This document shows, piece after piece, positions 56,875 to 64,000 of a DNA stretch of 64,000 nucleotides; within the stretch, counting starts at the first letter, position 1; each line of letters opens with the position of its first letter. Under the pieces are notes generated by a model. It was given only the letters and a program-made list of their open reading frames with translations. It did not search any database and was not told the DNA's origin. The stretch is from Haberlea rhodopensis (lineage: Eukaryota > Streptophyta > Magnoliopsida > Lamiales > Gesneriaceae). The stretch covers positions 1 to 64,000 of the forward strand of contig CAJQUN010000957.1 in assembly GCA_907163345.1 (NCBI GenBank). The letters run 5' to 3'. The translations under genes and the position numbers were made by a program.

Positions 56875-59817
56875 ATGTCGAAGACCAGCCAACCTAGTTT
56901 CATTACAAACATTGTCCATGTAGTTTTAAACTTGGTTACACCATTGCCGATGAGGAGATGAATGGCGTTCCAAAAGCTGGATAACTCTGGCCTACTGGTT
57001 ATGTTGAGCCTTGCACCTACACTCTATAGAGAAACTCTCCAAGAGTTTTATGCTACTGCAAGGGTGGTCAACAACTCAGTGGTATCCTCCATCTCCGACC
57101 ATACTGTCACAATCACTCAGGAAAATTTTGCAACTCAACTGAGTCTCCCTACTACCGGGCTCACTGACCTTTCCACCATATCAATCGTTGTGCGAGACGA
57201 AATGCGTACAGTGCTCTCAGGATCTGACGTTCATCTGAAACGTCCTCCGTTCAAAAAATTTTTGATGAAAAACCATTTCCGACAGCTTGCCGATATTATA
57301 ACCAAGGGGCAACTATGATCACCCCAGAGAAGTTCGAGGTGATGTGTGTTATAGTAAAGGGAATGGATATCAACTGGTCGGTGGTCATATTTCAAGTTTT
57401 GCTTAATTTAGTTAACTCGGCAAAGGGTCAATCAGGATTCGCTCTTTCACTCAGTCGAATCCTTGAATGCAAGAATGTCCCAGTGGGAGCTATTTACACA
57501 CTTCATACCGCTCTCCTCATCAATGCAAAATATTTGCAAACTCATCGAAAGCCAATCAATGGAGACGATGGTACGTTCAAAGTCGGTACTACCAACAGGA
57601 GGAAAGCTCGGGTGGTGAGTGATTCTGAACAGACTATCTCAGAATCTGTTGAGTCATCACCGCCTCCCCCACCAAAGAAGCCAAGAACTAGGAAAGGGCA
57701 CCCTGCTGTCTCCAAAAATCAAGCACATGATGTTGATATTGTTGTTGCTGCTGACATTCCAACAGAGGTCACCAATGCTAATCCGGATATCAGCTCTGAA
57801 ACTGTTCCAACGGTGGAACCAGTTGATGTTGTTGCACCTTTGGCCATTGTTCCTGCAGTACCAACATCTACTGAGGTCAACCCCACCGACATGTCGTTGA
57901 GCTCTCGCCGAGGGGCAGGTTCACTTACCCTAAGTCTCAGACCGCAGAAGATAGGGTGTGTCTACTGCCATCCTAAAGTCATTCCTACCGAAAAAGGCAA
58001 AGCTGCAATGGAACTTGTCTCTACACCAGTGGCATTTGAAATCGATCTGGTCATTGGAGAAGTAGAAGCCCAGATGCAACCGCAAATGGAGATATTTGAC
58101 AGATGGGTGAAAGCTCGTCTGAAAATCCGGTTTGATGACTTTCCCTGATTCTCGACCAAGCAAGGCTTGATGAGAATCTCATTCTTGAATACCTTCCGAT
58201 CCAGGACGTGGAGAAGGGTCTGAAGCTGAGGGATGCTTTTCTGATGATGCAGTATGTTGGAGAACTTCAAGTTCTGGTCCAGTCCTATCTCAAGGAGTTT
58301 AAGTCTGACTCTGGAACAGCCACCATGACATGGTTGTGCTTAATGCCTTGGGACCCAAGCTTAAAATGGCTGAGGAGGAACTGCATGACCTCGGAGTCAT
58401 AACGGGCCTACACTCTTGCTCTGTCCAACCGGGAGTAGCTCAAACTGCCTCTACTGCCAGGAGCATAGTTGTTGTAACCCCGGCAGTGGTCTCTACAGTA
58501 ATCTCCTCCCCCACTCCCGTTTTACCTGACCCAACTACAACCACTAACACATTATTGTATATGATCCACATCCTGCGTTGATGGATGTTGATCCCATCAC
58601 TTTAGATACAGTAATTGAGTCAGTAGTTCATCAAGTCAACCTCTCTTCAGAGGATGATTTTACCACTGAGTCCTCACCTCCATCCCCAACCGCTCTAGCC
58701 ATAATAATCACTTCCTCTCCACCCGACCAAGCCACAATAAATATTGACTCCACAGTCTTTATCCCCATGATCGAACCATTAACCACGGTTCCTTTTGACT
58801 TTTCAAACCTTTCAATAATTCCACATATCCCAACCCCACTGTCCTATACCTTAGAGATACCTGCTGGGGCGATAGTATCATATTGTCCGAGTGAGGAATT
58901 GTCAGCTCCTGCTACTATTGATCAATCGGATGTTAATTCTGACGAAGTATCAGCTGCCAATACCTCACCTACTACTCACACTGCTAGTGTTTCTGTTGAA
59001 ATTGATACAACAATTGAAGTCATTGATGTGGATGCTCACCCTACTGTCTTGACTGTCGAAGCATCTCTTGTCATTGCTCCATCTGCTGATCTGACTAGTG
59101 CTGTTGTATCTGTTGATCCCTCAAGTGTCATCACTCATGCTACCCAAGTTGATCCCTCATCATTTGGCCAAACCCTGGCAAGTGAACCCCTGAGGACTTC
59201 TTCGATTTTCCTGAACAAAGTGATGAAGAAGCACCTTCTAATGTTGCTGCTCAGCTAGCTCAGTTGTCCGCTGTTATTTTCGATCTGGCTGGCGAAGTCT
59301 CCAAACTCAAACATGAAGAAAGAGACGCTAGTCATGAATTGGTAATCTTCGGTGCCACACTGACTCTCAATTCAGGGATATCTACCGTGATGTCAATCAT
59401 CTGTCTGGCAAGGTTACAAGTCTTCAAAAATTTGTCACCAAAGCCTTTTCCGTCTCTTTCTCCAAGCTGGGGCTAGCCCAACTTACATTCAACCAACAGA
59501 ACGAATCTCTTCATGCTGCTACCTCACTGAAGATCGGAGGAAAGATTGATGATATTCATCAAAAGTTTTCTGAGCAGTTGGCATCCATGCAAGCAGCGTT
59601 TGCATCTCAGTGCAAGATTAAAGCAAACGTTTGTCCACTGTCACTCGCACTATTAAAAGGCTACCGAAACACAGCAGACCTATCAGTAAAGGGAACTAGT
59701 CTCATAAAGACGAACCTCTGCTGGTACGGGCGAATCAAGACAGTCGAGACCTTCATCCCAGCAGAGGTCCCGCAGTCCACGACAAACACCTACCGACGCT
59801 TCTTCCTCACCCCGTGA
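56875..59817 (+). pseudogene. Env-like extra ORF of SIRE-type element L
   Basis: Starts at an ATG at 56875 (MSKTSQPSFITN). It continues after frameshifts near 56905 and 56968 with LDNSGLLVMLSLAPTLYRET, SDHTVTITQENFATQLSLPT and GLTDLS, then from 57315 MDINWSVVIFQVLLNLV. A proline/lysine-rich linker (PPPPPKKPRTRKG, about 57660), an acidic Thr/Ser-rich middle (58578-59258) and a C-terminal basic region follow. It resembles the long ORF after pol in SIRE-like elements, called env-like by position. I see no convincing transmembrane helix, so an envelope role is unproven. Stops at 57316, 58146 and 59256 break it. Confidence 0.65.
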
Positions 59818-60657
59818 CTATTCCAAGCATTGGTTGGGGCGCCCATAGTAACATTTTTTTTTGTCTTCTTCTATTTTTTTATCTCTTTACTGCAATAAAT
59901 TTATGTTTTTATGATTTCATGCTTATCTTATCTGCATTACTTTATGGTAGATATGACATATCATAGTGCAACTTGTCCTTTTTTTGTTGTAAATAGCATG
60001 CTCACTGCCTTAACATATCACACTACAACATGCTTATCTTAACATGTCCCTTATTGTTCTTGCATCTTGTCTGCAATTCTCAATCATGGGTTCATTACTT
60101 ATCTAAATCAACCCTACATGAGTTGATTACTTATCTAACCCATCTCTGCTAGCTCCGGCTTCATGGACCTGTGCTGGTGTTCACAACCAGCCTGGAATTT
60201 GGAAAGCAGATGCTGGGGTGATGATGACAAAAAGGGGAAAGACAGAGACTATGATGATGAACAGAAGACTACTTTGAAGATAACGTTTATTTTCTAGGTT
60301 TTCTTTTGTTCTAATTTCTCTGTATGTACTTTTTCTCCATCGTCCCTTTGTCAACAACTCTGAAACTAGCCAGCTCGGATCATTCTATACTGGCGATGTT
60401 TCTCAAGTTGTCTTTACCCACTTGAATAGATTGTAGACATAGGATTGTTGTAAGATGTAAACAGAATTCATTTTAAATAAAAATGATATTCTTTTTGGTT
60501 AATGTCAGCTTGATTACTACTCGTAATCTGTTTATTTATCTAACAAGATTTGCTGCTCTCCACTGCTATGCTTCTAAGTCTCAACAGGTATCTGTTGTTC
60601 AATGATCCAGCAAAATTCTCCACTGCTAAATTTTGCCATCACCAAAAAGGGAAAAAT
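59818..60657 (+). other. 3' untranslated region of L with polypurine tract
   Basis: AT-rich, no gene. It ends with AAAAAGGGAAAAAT (60644-60657), the polypurine tract next to the 3' LTR. Confidence 0.75.
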
Positions 60658-61289
60658 TGTTGGGAAAACATTTCTAAGTTTTGGTGATCACAAATATCTA
60701 CTGCTTGAAATATCCACTGCATTGAAGACTACTGACAGAGAAAAGAATGACTAACTCTACAAAGTTCCACCAGGTGAAAAGCCATCTACCGGGTGTATAG
60801 CTATCTACCGGGTGAAAGCATAAAAGGAGATCTACCGGATCCAATGTCCAAGAGTTACCATCTACCGGATCAGCTGACCGTGCAACCAACAGATGATGAA
60901 ATGAACATCAGCTGACCGTGCAAACAGCAGATGATGAAATGAACATCAGCTGACCGTGCAACCAGCTGATGATGAAATGAACATCAAGTGACCATGCAAC
61001 CAGCTGATGATGAAATGAACATCAGCTAAACGCGCAACCAGCAGATATACAGCAAAGGAGAAGGTAGCAGACGTATAAAGCAACAAGACAAAATAAGTCT
61101 AGTACTTATTCTGACAAAAGTAAAACAGAGCGCCGCACCACTACGATATCAGCTTCACCATTAGCGTCAGAATGAAAAAGCGTTGATTAACAAAATTGGA
61201 AAGAAGACAAACAGAATTTGGAATGAAATCAGGAAGCTGATTTCAAGCAAGACTTTCCAATTGAAGAAAAGTTGTCATTAGACCGTTGT

Positions 61290-61301
61290 GTCTATAAATA
61301 C
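61290..61301 (+). promoter_or_regulatory. TATA box of L 3' LTR
   Basis: TCTATAAATACG within a block that the 5' LTR lacks. Only the downstream ATAAATACGTCGAAG remains there, at about 50787. Confidence 0.6.
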
Positions 61302-61915
61302 GTCGAAGTAAAGAATGAAGAAGTTGCTGATCAATCCGAGAAAATTTAAACAACACAAATCAACTTCATTCATTCAAGCAAAACCTTAAACGCTCCACTA
61401 AGATATTCTGAAGTTTTGCAAGAGCAGCAAAGAAGCCTTATTGTGATATTGAAGATCAAAGCCTACTGAGTCTGCTGCTCGAAGAACACTCAAAGCATAA
61501 CACACTCAAAGCATAACAGATTTATATTTTGTGCGAGTGTTGAAAAACGCATTGTAATCAACTTAGAGAGTTGTATTGCTAGGAGTTTAGGCCAAGTTGT
61601 GTGAGTGCCTAAGAAGGTTGTATACTGTAAAGTGTAAGCCAAAGTCTTCTAGTGTAACCTTCCTGCAAAGGAAGAATGGGAGACGTAGAAGCGTTGTGCT
61701 TCGAACTTCCAGAAACATATTCTTGTGTCACTTACTTACTGCATTTTACCATTCAGTCACTTTAACTTACAAGTCCAGCAGACGTCTTACGCACTATTAT
61801 CAGTGTCTGCCGACTTGCAAACAATTGAGAAGCTACTGCTGTACTTAACAGTCTGTTGTATCAAGAATAATAGAATTTGGGTTAAGTAGTTGTTCAACAC
61901 CCCCCTCCCCGCCCA

Positions 61916-61935
61916 CCCCCCCCCCCCCCCCCCCC
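61916..61935. repeat. C homopolymer near the 3' LTR end of L
   Basis: About 20 C after CCCCCTCCCCGCCCA. C-rich tracts are usual just before the end of such copia LTRs; the exact length may be unreliable. Confidence 0.8.
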
Positions 61936-61961
61936 TTCTAAACACCACTCCAATCCTAACA

Positions 61962-62800
61962 TTCATTATGCCTTTCTTTTTTTCTTTTTCAATAGGCATT
62001 GAATTTTTTTCTTGTAATAGCCCAGAACATAGTACGTGAATAACATAATAGCCCAAAATATAGTATGCACATGAAATTCATTATACTCCCTTAAGATAAG
62101 GATAAAAATTATTTTTAGGCTCAAATAAAGGTAGGTATAATGAGTTTCATCAACAAAAGTTGAATGGTGGTTAATTTTCATTCTCTTTCAATTAAGCTCA
62201 AAAGTGGACACTAGTGGTTAATGTAGACAAGGTAGGCTTGAAAGGTTCAAATGTTCCAAAACCTAAATCATGTCCAAGTCAAGTTCATAGTTATAAAATT
62301 TCGCCTAAAAGTGCCCTCAAATAGGTTCTAGAGTACTCTAAGATGCTCAAGACAAATCATAGTTCACAAAATTTTTTACTTTCCAACATATACTCCACTT
62401 AATCATGACTCAAGAGTGCCCAAAATATTCCTCAATTTTTGAAGTAATAACTCAACCAAGGATATTCACAAACAAGTCAAAAAATTTCAAGACTCTAGCT
62501 GAGATTCTAATTCATGAATTTCTTAAGGTAGAACTCATTTTTCAAAAAAAAAAAAAAAATTAGTTGCTCAATGAAAGCAAGAAATAGCAAGAGACGACAT
62601 GCAACAGTAAGGCATGCAAGAGTAATGAAAACTCCCCCAAACTTAAAATGTGCATTGTCCATAATGTACGAGACAGATAAAATGAATAGGATAATGCACG
62701 TACCTTTGACGATGATCGTCAGTGATTGTCGTCCTCCTTGTTAGCTGGTGGGAGTATGGTGGGAAACTAGTGGTTGTGGGAACTGAGCGCCTGGGAATTG
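61962..62800 (-). other. 3' untranslated region of element K, resumed
   Basis: Continues K after L. AT-rich, with a short direct repeat of ATAGCCCARAACATAGTA (62018 and 62048) and an A run near 62545. I see no gene before the extra ORF at 62801. Confidence 0.55.
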
Positions 62801-63232
62801 CTAAGCTAGGACAGATGTCCATTTAGAAGTAAAGCTCATGTATTCAATTTGTCGTTGATACATCATCACTTGATCCCCGCGCATGTCAGCATGCTCTTGG
62901 CGAATATCAGTGATCTCATGTTGTAGGGAGGCGAGAGTAATAGTGGTGTCCGATGAGGATGGTCCTGGTGTGGCACGACTGGTTGAAGGACGAGAGTGTG
63001 TTCTTCTGTGGCCTGTGGATGGCGGTGGGTGAGCAACCACAATTGGTGCCTTTGGTGATATGATCTCCTCAATGGGGTCCCATACAACACCCACTCTGTC
63101 GCACAAGGCTGTAATGGTGGAGGGACAAGGCATGCCAGAAGTGGGAGGGCCACGTGTCGGATGGATGTCTACACAATGTTTCCGAGATCAACAGTTAGGC
63201 CGGTAACGATGGCGAATACGAAAGCAGCTAAT
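62801..63232 (-). pseudogene. Sense extra ORF of element K (putative plant transposon protein), truncated
   Basis: Minus strand, same sense as K. A stretch reading LLAAFVFAIVTGLTVDLGN (from about 63230) shifts frame near 63183 into IHPTRGPPTSGMPCPSTITA, then LCDRVGVVWDPIEEIISPKA, a Ser/Thr/Pro-rich linker and a final EHADMRGDQVMMYQRQIEYM coiled segment, ending at 62801. This matches the C-terminal half of the plant 'putative plant transposon protein' family found as extra ORFs next to pol of gypsy elements. Function unknown. The N-terminal half is cut off by LTR M. Confidence 0.6.
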
Positions 63233-63630
63233 AGGGTTGAATATTACGCGTTTTTAGGCTATGATTTGTATATGTTTTCGTGTTGATTCTTGGATTATTT
63301 TATGTTTTATGGTATATATTTCTATATTGCAGGAATCAATGTTGAAATTCATAAAAGGGGAAGAAATCAAGCTAAAATGATGAATAAAATGAATAAAGTT
63401 GAAGAAAAGAGGAAAAAACCAGAATCCAAGACACATGTTGCTCCTTTCTCCTAACATTACTATATGTTCGAGCCATGTTTTGGAAATGTGGTCCATATAA
63501 AAGATGTATAACTTTCTCTTATCTTCGCGTGGACAGCTGATTCATCAAATTCGGAGTTTGTATGAGAAAGTTACGGCCAAAATACGAAACTCGCCAGAAG
63601 CTGAAAAAGGCGAAGAAAACTTTCTATGAA

Positions 63631-63739
63631 GCTCGATCGATCGAGCTAACATTTCCGATCGATCGAGAAGGGCTGAAAAAGCCACGAAATTCTTACTAGA
63701 AGGCTGGATCGATCGGCCACTTTTCCGGATCGATCGGGA
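63631..63739 (+). repeat. GATC cluster of M, two pairs
   Basis: Four units with different flanks from the other clusters: CTCGATCGATCGAG, CCGATCGATCGAG, GGATCGATCGGCC, GGATCGATCGGG. Core starts are 22 and 21 bp apart within the pairs. It lies about 75 bp upstream of the TATA box. Confidence 0.85.
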
Positions 63740-63809
63740 TGAGGAGTTTTCATTAAAATACCTTCCTTGTAGATTTTGTATGCAAAAGGGAAGCCCGTGA
63801 TTCTTTCCC

Positions 63810-63822
63810 CTATATATTATAC
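63810..63822 (+). promoter_or_regulatory. TATA box of LTR M
   Basis: CTATATATTATAC after a C-rich stretch, a good plant core-promoter match. It supports the plus orientation of M. Confidence 0.6.
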
Positions 63823-64000
63823 ACAAGATTTTCAACCGAAAACAGACTTTTAACCCTAGAAACACACGCCCCAGCCTCCATATCACCATACGCCTCTTTA
63901 CACATCTCTTTCCTTCACCCCATCCAGTCATAGACCTCCATCATTCTCCACTAACACCATCTCACGCCTCCTTCCATATAATTCACATCCATCAGCCCCT

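Larger units (their letters stand above)
50036..61961 (+). mobile_element. Element L: SIRE-like Ty1/copia retrotransposon
   Basis: LTRs at 50036-51170 (damaged) and 60658-61961. Gag, protease, integrase, RT and RNase H are in copia order (integrase before RT), and a long env-like ORF lies between pol and the 3' LTR, typical of the SIRE/Maximus lineage. Flanks are TTCAG (50031-50035) and TTCAT (61962-61966), a target duplication with one mismatch. The 5' LTR end, the PBS and the gag start are missing. Many stops and frameshifts make it inactive. Confidence 0.9.
60658..61961 (+). mobile_element. 3' LTR of L
   Basis: 1304 bp, TGTTGGGAAAACATTT to CCAATCCTAACA. It has four 38-bp units (60865-61040), a TATA box TCTATAAATACG at 61290-61301 and a C run near the end. 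It is the complete reference for the damaged 5' LTR. Confidence 0.87.
63238..64000 (+). mobile_element. LTR M (5' part), runs off the window
   Basis: Begins TGAATATTACGCG after the K coding remnant. In arrangement it resembles LTR K read in the opposite direction (GCAGGAATC-like block, AAATCAAGCTAAAATGATG, GATC cluster, TATA). Its 3' end and any second LTR lie outside. The assignment as an LTR is by analogy with K, and the start is where K similarity stops. Confidence 0.55.

Noticed and set aside
57619..58270. Alternate frames over the env-like ORF of L
   Set aside because: They overlap the better supported frame with its proline-rich and conserved segments and have no domain of their own.
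61940..61961. Possible PBS after the 3' LTR of L
   Set aside because: No TGGTATCAGAGC follows; sequence after 61961 continues element K, so this is the 3' end of L.
1..64000. tRNA or rRNA genes and host protein genes
   Set aside because: The only tRNA-related matches are 12-base primer-binding sites. All longer coding similarity is to retrotransposon proteins or their extra ORFs.

Overview
This window is a plant nuclear heterochromatic region made almost entirely of nested LTR retrotransposons. I see no host gene, no tRNA or rRNA gene and no CRISPR array. The plant assignment rests on several signs: 12-base primer-binding sites TGGTATCAGAGC (initiator tRNA-Met), Ty3/gypsy chromovirus (Tekay/Del-like), Tat-like and SIRE-like Ty1/copia coding remains, TG...CA LTR ends with 5-bp target duplications, and a hAT-type MITE. 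The env-like ORF of the copia element resembles proteins I associate with asterid/Lamiales genomes, but the species cannot be fixed.

Layout, left to right. 1-2832: 5' end of a minus-strand Tekay-like element A (gag remnant, PBS, LTR). 2833-6998: decayed minus-strand gypsy B (pol remnants, PBS), whose 5' LTR lies at 6999-7936 and resumes at 20967-22726. That LTR is split by C (7937-20961, TSD CATAC), a complete minus-strand element with 2.5-kb LTRs and a non-coding interior, a LARD-like non-autonomous element. Inside C sits solo LTR D (12250-16331, TSD TTATA, family of element G), and inside D sits solo LTR E (14020-16229, TSD CTAAC).

22727-47938 is a minus-strand Tat-like element F. It has an antisense two-exon extra ORF, an 86-bp tandem array, and a pol gene cut by three insertions: a hAT MITE (26661-27114), a LARD-like element H (27140-37854, TSD GCATC) that itself contains plus-strand LARD J (28970-36106, TSD TCGAT), and the young Tekay-like element G (38129-46906, two 2000-bp LTRs, TSD TAACC). 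47939-63237 belongs to a minus-strand gypsy K (3' LTR and a sense extra ORF), split by a SIRE-like copia L (50036-61961). The right edge is a plus-strand LTR, M.

The most interesting signals are non-coding and recur in LTRs of different families. First, clusters of the palindrome GCGATCGATCGC come as four pairs (eight units), with the two units of a pair about 21 bp apart. They occur in LTRs of Tekay-like, LARD and K-type elements. Second, tandem arrays of short hairpins in the 3' part of the LTR or the leader have constant loops and changing, still complementary stems (loop TAAGAYG in G and D; AGCG/CGCT alternating with GGCG/CGCC in C and J). Third, element J integrated with an inverted U5 end in place of its normal left LTR end. 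Counts, boundaries and comparisons were made by eye; no search or folding program was run.
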